Positions 27,515 through 35,964 of a DNA stretch of 64,000 nt are shown piece by piece (position 1 is the first letter of the stretch; every line of letters starts with the position of its first letter). The position numbers and the translations under genes were made by a program. The DNA comes from Gluconobacter oxydans (GTDB taxonomy: Bacteria; Pseudomonadota; Alphaproteobacteria; Acetobacterales; Acetobacteraceae): positions 42,034 through 106,033 of the forward strand of contig NZ_BJNM01000005.1 in the NCBI RefSeq assembly GCF_006539685.1, in the 5' to 3' direction. A model generated the notes under the pieces. The model saw only the letters and a list, made by a program, of their open reading frames with translations, made no database searches and was not told the DNA's origin.

Positions 27515-28915
27515 ATGCGCTACCGATCGACCCGCGGCGAGCTGACCGCCGACGCCCCGAACTTCTCTGACATCCTTCTCGCAGGCCTTGCGGGAGATGG
27601 CGGTCTCTACATGCCGGAGAGCTGGCCCAAGATCAGCCCGCAGACCCTGCGCGAGTGGCGCACGCTCTCCTATCCGGACCTCGCCGCCGAAGTCATTGCC
27701 CTCTTCACCGAAGGCGCGATCGACGTCGACACCCTGCGCGACATGACCCGTGACGCCTATGCGGATTTTGATCACGCCGCCGTCGTCCCGCTGGTCGAGG
27801 TCGAGCAGGATCTGTACTCCCTCGAACTGTTCCACGGCCCGACGCTCGCCTTCAAGGACATGGCGATGCAGATGCTCGGCCGCCTGTTCGACCACGTCCT
27901 GACCCAGCGCAACCGCCACGTCACGATCGTCGGCGCGACCTCCGGCGACACCGGCTCAGCCGCCATCGAGGCCTGCCGCGGCCGCGAACGCCTCTCCGTC
28001 GTCATCCTGCACCCCAAGGGCCGTACGTCTGACGTCCAGCGCCGTCAGATGACGACCGTTCAGGACGACAATATCCTCAACATTGCCGTCGAAGGCGATT
28101 TCGACACCTGTCAGGATCTGGTCAAGGCGATGTTCGCAGACCACACCTTCCGTGACGAAGTCTCGCTCTCAGCCGTCAATTCGATCAACTGGGCGCGCAT
28201 CGCCGCCCAGATCCCGTATTACGTCCGCGCAGCCCTCGCTCTGGGCGCCCCGGACCGCGAAGTCTCCTTCTCGGTCCCGACCGGCAATTTCGGTAACGTC
28301 CTCGCCGCCTGGGCCGCAAAACAGATGGGCCTGCCCATCAAGAAGCTCTGCATCGGCTCCAACCGCAACGACATCCTCACCCGTTTCGTCATCGACAACG
28401 ACATGAGCGTGCGCACGGTCGAGCCCAGCCTGTCGCCTTCGATGGACATTCAGGTTTCGTCCAACTTCGAGCGCCTACTGTTCGAACTGCTGGACCGCAA
28501 CTCCACCCGCTGCGCCGCCATCATGCGCGAGTTCCGCGAGACCGGCCGCATGGCCGTCCCGCACGACGCCTGGACCCGCATGAAAGAGGTGTTCGAGGGC
28601 ATGACCCTCACCGATGAACAGACCAGCGAAGCCATGCGCCTGTTCTATAACGAGAGCCTCTATCTCGCGGACCCGCACAGCGCGATCGGCCTCGCCGTCG
28701 GCAAGCGTTTCCAGGAACCCGGCATCCCCATGGTCGCGGCCGCTACGGCCCACCCGGCCAAGTTCCCGGACGCCGTCATCGCCGCCACCGGTATCCACCC
28801 CAAACTCCCGCCGCACCTGTCCGACCTGTTCGAGCGCACCGAGCGCTACGAGTGCATGGACAGCCAGATTGCCGGCCTTCAGGACGCCGTCCGCGCCCAT
28901 ATCAAGCGCGGCTGA
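27515..28915 (+). CDS. thrC: Threonine synthase
   Basis: The 466-residue protein starts MRYRSTRG, has the PLP-lysine motif FHGPTLAFKDMAMQ and the phosphate-binding GATSGDTGSAA, and later NPTGNFGN-type residues (VPTGNFGNVLAAW). It converts O-phosphohomoserine to threonine. The length and the N-terminal domain are those of the long, alphaproteobacterial/yeast-like form. A perfect 24-base palindrome follows its stop, and the M16 peptidase begins 59 bases on. Confidence 0.96.
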   Translation: MRYRSTRGELTADAPNFSDILLAGLAGDGGLYMPESWPKISPQTLREWRTLSYPDLAAEVIALFTEGAIDVDTLRDMTRDAYADFDHAAVVPLVEVEQDLYSLELFHGPTLAFKDMAMQMLGRLFDHVLTQRNRHVTIVGATSGDTGSAAIEACRGRERLSVVILHPKGRTSDVQRRQMTTVQDDNILNIAVEGDFDTCQDLVKAMFADHTFRDEVSLSAVNSINWARIAAQIPYYVRAALALGAPDREVSFSVPTGNFGNVLAAWAAKQMGLPIKKLCIGSNRNDILTRFVIDNDMSVRTVEPSLSPSMDIQVSSNFERLLFELLDRNSTRCAAIMREFRETGRMAVPHDAWTRMKEVFEGMTLTDEQTSEAMRLFYNESLYLADPHSAIGLAVGKRFQEPGIPMVAAATAHPAKFPDAVIAATGIHPKLPPHLSDLFERTERYECMDSQIAGLQDAVRAHIKRG

Positions 28916-28925
28916 TCGTCCAACA

Positions 28926-28949
28926 CAGGCTCCCCGGCCGGGGAGCCTG
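28926..28949 (+). terminator. Perfect 24-base palindrome after thrC
   Basis: Bases 28926-28949 are a perfect self-complementary run centred on GGCC (CAGGCTCCCCGG and its complement). It starts 10 bases after the thrC stop. The T-run after it is weak (CCTTCCTTCG), so it may attenuate rather than end transcription, or stabilise the thrC messenger end. Confidence 0.5.
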
Positions 28950-28974
28950 CCTTCCTTCGACAATACGGAACCTC

Positions 28975-30240
28975 ATGCCCGATACGATTGAAGTCACCAG
29001 ACTCGATAACGGCCTGACCATCATCACCGAACGGATGGACCGCGTCGAAACCGTCTCCTTCGGAGCCTATGTCTCCATCGGCACGCGCGACGAGACCGCC
29101 GACAACAACGGCGTCTCCCACTTCCTCGAACACATGGCCTTCAAGGGCACCGAGCGCCGCTCCGCCTCCCGCATCGCCGAGGAGATCGAGAATGTGGGCG
29201 GCTACATCAACGCCTACACCGCCCGCGAAACCACCGCCTATTACGTCAAACTGCTGAAGAACGACCTCGCCCTCGGCGTAGACATCATCGGTGACATCCT
29301 GACCCACAGCACGTTCCTCGATGCCGAAATCGAGCGCGAACGCGGCGTGATCCTTCAGGAAATCGGTCAGGCCAACGATACCCCGGACGACATCATCTTC
29401 GACCAGTTCCAGGAACGCGCCTTCCCCGAACAGCCCATGGGCCGCCCCACACTGGGCTCGGAAGAACGCGTCTCAACCATGACGCGCGACACGCTCATGT
29501 CCTACATGCGCGAGCACTACACGACCCACAACATCACCATCGCCGCTGCCGGGAACCTGCATCACCAGCAGGTCGTCGATCTGGTGAAAGACCACTTCCG
29601 CGACCTCCCAACCCATCAGACGCCCCGCCCCCGCGCCGCGTCCTATGAAGGCGGAGAACTCCGCACGACCCGCGAACTGGATCAGGCCCATCTCGTCATG
29701 GGCTTCCCCTCGGTCAGCTACATGCACCCCGACCATTACGCGGTCATGATCCTCTCGACGCTCCTCGGCGGCGGCATGTCCTCGCGCCTGTTCCAGGAAA
29801 TCCGCGAGCGTCGGGGTCTGGTCTACAGCGTCTATTCCTTCGCCTCCCCCTTCAGCGACAGCGGCCTGTTCGGCCTCTACGCTGGTACGGGCGAAGAACA
29901 GACCGCCGAGCTTGTCCCCGTCATGATCGACGAACTCAAGCGCCTGCAGGACGGGCTGAGCGCAGAAGAGCTGTCCCGCGCTCGCGCCCAGCTCAAATCC
30001 TCGCTCCTGATGTCCCTGGAAAGTACCGGCAGCCGCTGCGAGCAGCTCGCCCGCCAGATCCAGGTCCATAACCGCCCCGTCCCCACGGCCGAAACGGTCG
30101 GCAAGATCGACGCGGTGACGGAAGAGGACATCCTGCGCGTCGCCCGCACCATTTTCTCTGGCACGCCGACCTTCACCGCCATCGGCCCCATCGACAACAT
30201 GCCCTCGCTCGAGGACATCACAGCAAGGCTCGCCGCATGA
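28975..30240 (+). CDS. M16 family zinc metallopeptidase
   Basis: The 421-residue protein has the inverted zinc motif HFLEH (in SHFLEHMAFKG) near residue 45 and the downstream ERGVILQEIG glutamate, the arrangement of the processing-peptidase-like M16B subfamily. It probably degrades peptides in the cytoplasm or at the membrane; no signal peptide is seen. The ATG at 28975 gives MPDTIEVTRLDNGL, the usual beginning; a longer frame overlaps thrC. Its stop overlaps the ATG of pmbA. Confidence 0.93.
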   Translation: MPDTIEVTRLDNGLTIITERMDRVETVSFGAYVSIGTRDETADNNGVSHFLEHMAFKGTERRSASRIAEEIENVGGYINAYTARETTAYYVKLLKNDLALGVDIIGDILTHSTFLDAEIERERGVILQEIGQANDTPDDIIFDQFQERAFPEQPMGRPTLGSEERVSTMTRDTLMSYMREHYTTHNITIAAAGNLHHQQVVDLVKDHFRDLPTHQTPRPRAASYEGGELRTTRELDQAHLVMGFPSVSYMHPDHYAVMILSTLLGGGMSSRLFQEIRERRGLVYSVYSFASPFSDSGLFGLYAGTGEEQTAELVPVMIDELKRLQDGLSAEELSRARAQLKSSLLMSLESTGSRCEQLARQIQVHNRPVPTAETVGKIDAVTEEDILRVARTIFSGTPTFTAIGPIDNMPSLEDITARLAA

Positions 30241-31568
30241 CCACAACGCCCGTCGAAGCCCTCCTCGCCGCAGCCCGCCGTCATGGCGCGGACCACGCGG
30301 ACGCCATCCTCGTCCGCGACGAGTCCGAGTCCGCGCTCGTCCGCAAGGGCGTCCCCGAAGGCATCGAGCGCTCCGAGAGCGTCGCCCTCGGCCTGCGCGT
30401 CTTCCGCGGCAAGCGGGCGGCCACGGTTTCGACAAGCGTCCTGAACGAAGCCGAGTTCGACCGTCTGGCCGAACAGGCCTGCGCCATGGCCCTCGTGGTC
30501 CCCGAAGACCAGTATGCCGGCCTCGCCGAAGCCGCCCTTCAGGGCCGTTTCGACGCCGCCGGACTGGACCTCGAATGCAGCTCCGCACCGAGCATGGACG
30601 ACCTCCTCGCCCGCGCCCGCGAAGCCGAGGACACCGCCCTGTCCTTTGAAGGCATCACCAACACCAACGGCGCCTCCGCCGGTCACGGCCGCACCTCCGT
30701 CATGCTCGGCACCTCCGCAGGCTTCTTCGGCGCCTACAGCCGCACCGGACATTCCACCAGCGCCAGCGTCCTCGCCGGCGAAGGCGCCACGATGCAGCGC
30801 GACTACGCCTTCCGCAGCGCCGTGCATCTCGAGGACCTCGAAAGCCCGGCCGTCATTGGCCGCGAAGCCGCCGAGCGCGTCCTGGCCCGCATCAATCCCG
30901 GCCGCCCCCGCACCGGCACGTACAGCGTCATCTACGACCCGCGCGTCTCCGGCACCCTGCTCGGCCATCTGGTCGGAGCCATCAATGGTGCCGCCATCGC
31001 GCGCGGAACGTCCTTCCTCAAGGACAGCCTCGGCAAGCAGATCCTCTCCGCCGGCCTGACCGTCCATGACGACCCGCGCCGCATCCGGGGTGCAGCCTCC
31101 CGCCCCTTCGACGCCGAAGGCTGCGCCGCCCTGCCGCTGGACCTGATCGCGGACGGCATCCTCCAGACGTGGCTCCTCGACTCCCGAAGCGGCCGTCAGC
31201 TCAACATGCCCACGAACGGCCGCGCGAGCCGCGGCGTCGCCTCACCGCCCTCCCCGAGTGTGACAAATCTTCATCTCGCAGCCGGAACCCTTTCTTCCGA
31301 GGCCCTGCGTTCCGATATCAGTGAAGGGATCCTGATCACCGAGCTCATGGGCTCGTCGGTCAACATGCTGACCGGCGATTACAGCCGTGGCGCTTCGGGC
31401 TTCATGATCCGCAACGGCGAAATTGCCGAACCCGTCGCCGAACTCACGGTCGCGGGCAACCTGAAAGACATGTTTGCCCGCATGATTCCGGGCAGTGATC
31501 TAATGTTCCGGCAGAGCGTTAATGCGCCAAGTATCCGGATCGACGGCATGAATATTGCAGGACTTTGA
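30237..31568 (+). CDS. pmbA: TldE/PmbA-type metallopeptidase subunit
   Basis: The 443-residue protein matches PmbA (TldE) by its GLRVFRGKRAATVSTS segment, the FEGITNTNGASAG region and a C-terminal half with GIYSVIYDP-type strand (TYSVIYDPRVSGTLLGH) and ELMGSSVNMLTGDYSRGASGF. TldD/TldE form a heterodimeric peptidase active on unfolded or modified peptides. The ATG overlaps the M16 stop as ATGA, so the two peptidases are translated together. TldD itself is not in the window. Confidence 0.92.
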   Translation: MTTTPVEALLAAARRHGADHADAILVRDESESALVRKGVPEGIERSESVALGLRVFRGKRAATVSTSVLNEAEFDRLAEQACAMALVVPEDQYAGLAEAALQGRFDAAGLDLECSSAPSMDDLLARAREAEDTALSFEGITNTNGASAGHGRTSVMLGTSAGFFGAYSRTGHSTSASVLAGEGATMQRDYAFRSAVHLEDLESPAVIGREAAERVLARINPGRPRTGTYSVIYDPRVSGTLLGHLVGAINGAAIARGTSFLKDSLGKQILSAGLTVHDDPRRIRGAASRPFDAEGCAALPLDLIADGILQTWLLDSRSGRQLNMPTNGRASRGVASPPSPSVTNLHLAAGTLSSEALRSDISEGILITELMGSSVNMLTGDYSRGASGFMIRNGEIAEPVAELTVAGNLKDMFARMIPGSDLMFRQSVNAPSIRIDGMNIAGL

Positions 31569-32518
31569 TGCGTAAATTCCGACTTTCTACGACCGCCCTC
31601 GCCCTCCTCTGCGCTGTCAGCCTCGGCGCGCTGGGAACAGCGGATGCGCGTCCGGGCGGCGGCAGCTCCATCGGAAGCCGCGGCTCCCACACCTGGAGCG
31701 CCCCGCCGCGTACCTCCATCACGCCCGGCTGGGCCCGCCCGATGGACCAGTCCGCAACCCCGCGTCCCTCGCCCAATTACGGCTCACCGGACTATGCCTC
31801 TCCGGCCCGCCCGATGCCCGGCTTCGGCGCCCCAGCCTACAGACCCTCCTACCCGGTCCGCCATCCGTTCCTGAGCGGCTTTGCAGGCGGCTTCCTGGGC
31901 GCAGGCCTGTTCGGTCTGCTGAGCGGACACGGCTTCATGGGCGGCATGACCGGCGGCACGTCGTTCTTCGGCTTCCTGCTGCAGGTGCTCATCATCGGCG
32001 GCCTCATCGCCTTCGTCCTGCGGATGTTCGGCAACCGTGGCCAGCGCAGTCCGATGGGCATGCCCTCTTCCGCAGGCGCAACCCCCTTCGGCAACGCAGG
32101 CGGCAGCACACCCGTAACGCTGACCAATGACGACTACCTGAGCTTCCAGCGCCTTCTGCTCGATATCCAGGCCGCCTGGAGCGCACAGAACATGCGCGCC
32201 CTCGCCAGCATGGCGACCCCGGAAATGACGGGCTATTTCAACGCCCAGCTTTCCGATCTCGCCAGCCGTGGCGCCCGCAACATCGTCTCCAACGTCCAGT
32301 TCCAGCGCGGAGACCTCTCCGAAGCCTGGCGCGAAGGCAACCTGACCTACGCCACGGTCGCCATGCGTTACTCCATGACGGACGTCACCACCGACTCCAT
32401 GGGCAACGTCATCGACGGCAGCTCCACCGAGCCCGTCACCGTGACCGAACTCTGGACCTTCGTCCGCGCCGACGGCCGCGGCAACTGGATCCTCTCCGCC
32501 ATCCAGCAGGCCGGCTGA
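31568..32518 (+). CDS. Secreted/membrane Tim44-domain protein
   Basis: The protein begins with a signal peptide (MRKFRLSTTALALLCAVSLG), followed by a proline/glycine-rich region, a glycine-rich hydrophobic segment (residues about 95-155) and a C-terminal Tim44-like domain starting near DDYLSFQRLLLDIQAAW and ending WTFVRADGRGNWILSA. This is a second Tim44-domain protein in the window, of the exported type. The ATG overlaps the pmbA stop by one base. Its function is unknown. Confidence 0.82.
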   Translation: MRKFRLSTTALALLCAVSLGALGTADARPGGGSSIGSRGSHTWSAPPRTSITPGWARPMDQSATPRPSPNYGSPDYASPARPMPGFGAPAYRPSYPVRHPFLSGFAGGFLGAGLFGLLSGHGFMGGMTGGTSFFGFLLQVLIIGGLIAFVLRMFGNRGQRSPMGMPSSAGATPFGNAGGSTPVTLTNDDYLSFQRLLLDIQAAWSAQNMRALASMATPEMTGYFNAQLSDLASRGARNIVSNVQFQRGDLSEAWREGNLTYATVAMRYSMTDVTTDSMGNVIDGSSTEPVTVTELWTFVRADGRGNWILSAIQQAG

Positions 32519-32539
32519 AAAGCCCCAGAAACAGAAAAA

Positions 32540-32565
32540 GCCCGGGAAACCCCCGGGCCTTTTTT
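32540..32565. terminator. Bidirectional terminator
   Basis: GCCCGGG (32540-32546) and CCCGGGC (32552-32558) form a stem flanked by an A-run on the left and a T6-run on the right. It ends the forward pmbA-Tim44 unit and can also serve the reverse ctaB unit. Confidence 0.85.
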
Positions 32566-32596
32566 ATTGCCTGAATGCGAAGCTGAACGCCGGCCG

Positions 32597-32719
32597 TTAC
32601 AGCCGCGTCAGCGTAATCACGTAAAAAATCACGGCCAGCAGCACCACGCCGCCAACAATCCCCGTAATCCGGCTCAGACGCCGCTTGCGGGCAAGATCAA
32701 TATCAGTGGTCATATTCAT
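32597..32719 (-). CDS. CoxF-like single-helix protein, 40 aa
   Basis: A short reverse-strand frame begins MNMTTDIDLARKRRLSR, continues with one hydrophobic helix of about 18 residues and ends LTRL. It resembles the small CoxF-type proteins that accompany ctaB in alphaproteobacterial oxidase operons: a basic N-terminus and a single membrane segment. The ATG at 32719 overlaps the ctaB stop as ATGA, which supports translation and fixes the start; the second ATG at 32713 is the alternative. It is below the length normally reported and is easy to miss. Confidence 0.7.
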   Translation of the reverse strand: MNMTTDIDLARKRRLSRITGIVGGVVLLAVIFYVITLTRL

Positions 32720-33666
32720 CCGATCAGAACCCGGTCAACCAGCAGCCCACAGAACAGCAGGAACAGATAGACCAGCGAATACCGGAACGCGAACCGCGCC
32801 GGCTTGTCCTTCGTCAGGCTCGCCCCTTCCGCATCCTGCTTGTCCATCAACACCCGGAACGCGCAGAGAATGAACCCCAGATCCAGCAGACTGGTCACAA
32901 CCGTATAGGTCAGCCCGACTTCATGCACGAAGCTCGGCACCAGTGATACGGCCGTAAGAATGAACGTGTAGATCAGGATCTGCCACCGCGTATGCCGCGC
33001 GCCCTTCACGACCGGCAGCATCGGAATGCCCGCCTTGCCGTAATCCTTGCACGCATACAGCGACAGCGACCAGAAATGCGGCGGCGTCCAAAGGAACACG
33101 ATCGCAAACATCGCCACCGGCAGCACAGCCATGGAGTTCATGGTCGCAGCCCAGCCGATCATCGGCGGAAACGCCCCCGCAGCCCCACCAATCACGATGT
33201 TCTGCGGCGTGCTCCGCTTGAGCCACATCGTGTAGATGACGCTGTAGAAAAAGATCGAAAACGCCAGAATGTCAGCCGCCAGCGCATTCGTCGCCAGCCA
33301 CAGCACAATCACCGACAGAACCGAGAGCACAACGCCATAAACCAGCGCCGCCTGCTCCGGCATCCGCCCGTCCGGAATGGGCCGCACGACCGTCCGCTTC
33401 ATGATCGCGTCAATGTCGCGGTCATACCACATGTTGATCGCACCAGCGGCCCCGGCCCCGATGCAGATGCACAGAATGGTAATCAGCCCGATGGGAATGG
33501 ACGGCCAGCGCGGCGCCACGGCCATGCCCGCAGCACCCGTAAACACCACCAGCGAAATCACGCGCGGCTTGAGAAGCGCCAGCCATTCGCGCAGAGACGG
33601 ATCACCATCCTTGCCCGGAACGGAAAAAACCCCCGAAGGGGCTAAAGGTGTCGCCGTATCGCTCAT
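32716..33666 (-). CDS. ctaB: Protohaem IX farnesyltransferase (haem O synthase)
   Basis: The 316-residue polytopic prenyltransferase has LLKPRVISLVVFTG near residue 30, the prenyl-diphosphate motif NMWYDRDIDAIMKRT and the second conserved loop with YTMWLKRSTPQNIVIGG. It adds a farnesyl group to haem b, giving haem O for a bo3 quinol oxidase or further for haem A. The ATG overlaps the stop of the preceding degenerate CtaD homologue as ATGA, and the CoxF-like gene follows in the same way. Confidence 0.95.
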   Translation of the reverse strand: MSDTATPLAPSGVFSVPGKDGDPSLREWLALLKPRVISLVVFTGAAGMAVAPRWPSIPIGLITILCICIGAGAAGAINMWYDRDIDAIMKRTVVRPIPDGRMPEQAALVYGVVLSVLSVIVLWLATNALAADILAFSIFFYSVIYTMWLKRSTPQNIVIGGAAGAFPPMIGWAATMNSMAVLPVAMFAIVFLWTPPHFWSLSLYACKDYGKAGIPMLPVVKGARHTRWQILIYTFILTAVSLVPSFVHEVGLTYTVVTSLLDLGFILCAFRVLMDKQDAEGASLTKDKPARFAFRYSLVYLFLLFCGLLVDRVLIG

Positions 33667-34829
33667 GCCGAGACCCGGGCACGCCCGGTCTCCCTCAACA
33701 GGAACAGCCCGACCAGACCAAAGGCCAGCAGACTGATCCCCATAAGAACCTCACCATAGATCATGACGCCCGGCACGATCGAGCAGAACGCCCCGCCCAG
33801 CATCAGTCCGGCATGCAGCCGGCTCATCATCACGGGAATCCGACGGGGGAGAAGCATCTCAACCCAGGCATAGAACCCACCGCAAAGCGCCATGATACCG
33901 CCGAACGCCACAGCCGTATGATCGCCCGAATGTCCCGGAAGCCAGTCAGACAGCCATCCCGCCGTGAAAAGCAGAATGCTGCCGATCGCCCAGAGCGCGG
34001 CACCATCCAGATCCCGCTTCTGCTGCCACACATCCCGGCACAGCGCACCAATCAGCACCACCGACGGCACGATCTGCGTCACAAAAACAAGACTGGCCGT
34101 CACGCCAGCGGGAAGCGAGCCATACAGCCCGTCCATCCACAGAAGCGGTCCACCAATACCCATGACGCCAAAAACATAAGGCGCCACCGTCCAGGAAGCG
34201 CCCTCATTGGCCGAGCGCGACAGCAGCGCGGAGGCCACCAGCCCCAGAGCAGGCGTCAGCATCAGAGCGGTTTCCGGAAGATGCAGCGTCTCGATCAGGG
34301 CCGTGGTCGTAATCCCGTCCATCATGCCGCGCGTCACAACCGCCGCCAGAACCGGCGCCACGAGAACAACGCTGCACGCCGTCGCCAGCAGCGACCAGGC
34401 CAGCGGCGACATGTCACGGAAACGACAGGTCCGTCCCTCCAGGCATGTGGTGATCACGTCAATCGCCACAGCCAGAATCCCGACTGACCACAGCAGCAGA
34501 GCTACGAACGGCAGAACCGGAAGCAGCACCACACCGGAAGACAGGAACCCGAACCCCGCCATCGTCAGGCCCCGAAGCACCGTCCGGTCAGTCCCCAGCG
34601 CGGACGGCAGAAGCCACTGGCCAAAACCACCAAGCGCTGCCGGGCACATGACGAAGAACGTCATGAGAATACCGTGGCAGAACGCCTGACCGCTCGTGGG
34701 ATGTGCCTGAAGAATTGGCAGAGCCAGCGACCCGCCCAGCAGACCGGCAAAAAGTGCCAGCAGAATGAAAGACGTTCCGACTCGGCGGCTGGAACGGGCT
34801 GGGGCAGTATCGACGGCCTGATAAGTCAT
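33663..34829 (-). CDS. Degenerate cytochrome oxidase subunit I (CtaD/COX1) homologue
   Basis: This 388-residue protein with about 10-12 membrane helices aligns by eye along COX1. CHGILMTFFVMCPAALGGFG matches the helix-II motif with the low-spin haem His, and VITTCLEGR plus PLAWSLLATACSVVLVAPVL match helices V-VI. In the helix that normally holds two CuB histidines (VWAHHM) it reads LWMDGL; in the helix with HFH the high-spin haem ligand is Gly but the low-spin ligand His is kept (GDHTAVAFGG). The K-channel lysine and the Tyr after GHPEV also seem lost. It is shorter than COX1 (about 530). It probably cannot reduce oxygen, although it may bind a low-spin haem. ATGA coupling to ctaB suggests an inherited oxidase operon. 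Confidence 0.7.
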   Translation of the reverse strand: MTYQAVDTAPARSSRRVGTSFILLALFAGLLGGSLALPILQAHPTSGQAFCHGILMTFFVMCPAALGGFGQWLLPSALGTDRTVLRGLTMAGFGFLSSGVVLLPVLPFVALLLWSVGILAVAIDVITTCLEGRTCRFRDMSPLAWSLLATACSVVLVAPVLAAVVTRGMMDGITTTALIETLHLPETALMLTPALGLVASALLSRSANEGASWTVAPYVFGVMGIGGPLLWMDGLYGSLPAGVTASLVFVTQIVPSVVLIGALCRDVWQQKRDLDGAALWAIGSILLFTAGWLSDWLPGHSGDHTAVAFGGIMALCGGFYAWVEMLLPRRIPVMMSRLHAGLMLGGAFCSIVPGVMIYGEVLMGISLLAFGLVGLFLLRETGRARVSA

Positions 34830-34915
34830 GATCGCGTAATCGGTCCCTGAACTAGGAATACCGCAGCGAGCGTCGGAATACTCGGCGCCGACACAAGTGC
34901 GGAACCAAACGCCGA

Positions 34916-35596
34916 TCAGGCGACCAGGGCTGCTGCGTCGCTTTTACTCTCGCATTGCGGCAATGTCACGAGTGTAAACAGCCCCGCGGGCGGAACCGGC
35001 GTCAGCGTGGCGCGGCGCAGGTCTTCCGGCGGCAGCAGCGATTCAATCGCAAAATCCGGATGCCAGCCCAGCGAACGCGACGCGCGGGCCATGCCCCGCT
35101 CGACCGAAAGACGCAGACCGCCCGTCGCCAGGAAGTGGTTGACGAACAGGATATGCCCACCCGGCTTCACGACACGCTTGAGTTCGGCCAGCAGCCGGTC
35201 CGGATGCGGCACGACGGAGGCGACAAACATTGCAACGGCAATATCGAAGCTGTCGTCTTCGAACGTCGTGGCTTCCGCATCCATTTCCAGCAGATCATCC
35301 ACATTCGTCAGATGATCCTGCAGGACGCGGATGCGCGCACGCTCCAGCATGTCTTCGGAAAGATCGATTCCCGTGATCCGCTTGTCACGGGAATAGGACG
35401 GCAGGGCCAGCCCCGTTCCAACGCCGACTTCCAGAACCCTCTCGCCTGGCAGAGCATTGACCGCAGCCACTGCTCTCTTACGTCCGTATCCCGAAATACC
35501 GCCAAAAACAGTATCATAAACGCGGGCCCATCGGCGATAAGCCGTCTTGACGGCTTCCGCGTCCAGTGCCGAACGCGGGGAAAGGGTTGAGGACAT
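34916..35596 (-). CDS. SAM-dependent methyltransferase, PmtA-like
   Basis: The 226-residue protein has YRRWARVYDTVFGGISGYGRK at its start and the SAM motif LEVGVGTGLALPSY, a combination typical of the Rhodobacter-type phosphatidylethanolamine N-methyltransferase PmtA. That enzyme makes phosphatidylcholine in three steps, and acetic acid bacteria are known to contain this lipid. Other class I methyltransferases share the SAM motif, so the lipid role is likely but not certain. It diverges from a small membrane protein gene. Confidence 0.78.
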   Translation of the reverse strand: MSSTLSPRSALDAEAVKTAYRRWARVYDTVFGGISGYGRKRAVAAVNALPGERVLEVGVGTGLALPSYSRDKRITGIDLSEDMLERARIRVLQDHLTNVDDLLEMDAEATTFEDDSFDIAVAMFVASVVPHPDRLLAELKRVVKPGGHILFVNHFLATGGLRLSVERGMARASRSLGWHPDFAIESLLPPEDLRRATLTPVPPAGLFTLVTLPQCESKSDAAALVA

Positions 35597-35760
35597 GATG
35601 ATATGCGACCTTCTTTGTCCGCCCGGCCCTCAACAGGCCAGAGCTGTCCGGAACATGTTCAATTGGCACCTTCTTGCCCTCCCGGATATGCATCTGGCAA
35701 GACACGCAGTGCGCAAGACGTTTCAAAGCGACACATCGGACAGGCCCGAGGAGGACAACA

Positions 35761-35955
35761 GTGCTGATCTATTCCCTCGTGGGGCTCACATTCATCATCT
35801 GGACAGGAATCTATTTCCTGTATTTCCGCCAGCAGGTTATCGCCTGGTTCAGCAACCGTTTCGGGAAAGACCGCCCCGTCCCCGTCGAGGACAATGCACC
35901 CGAAGCCCAGCTTCCGTTCAGTTACACGCCTCCGCCCAAAGACGATAAATCCTGA
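35761..35955 (+). CDS. Small single-helix membrane protein, 64 aa
   Basis: The GTG at 35761 has a strong Shine-Dalgarno GAGGAGG (35748-35754) six bases upstream, so it is preferred to the in-frame ATG at 35674. The product starts with a hydrophobic helix (LIYSLVGLTFIIWTGIYFL), then FRQQVIAWFSNRFGK and a proline-rich polar tail. No family is recognised. It ends nine bases before the convergent gshB stop. Confidence 0.65.
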   Translation: MLIYSLVGLTFIIWTGIYFLYFRQQVIAWFSNRFGKDRPVPVEDNAPEAQLPFSYTPPPKDDKS

Positions 35956-35964
35956 CCGGGCCCC

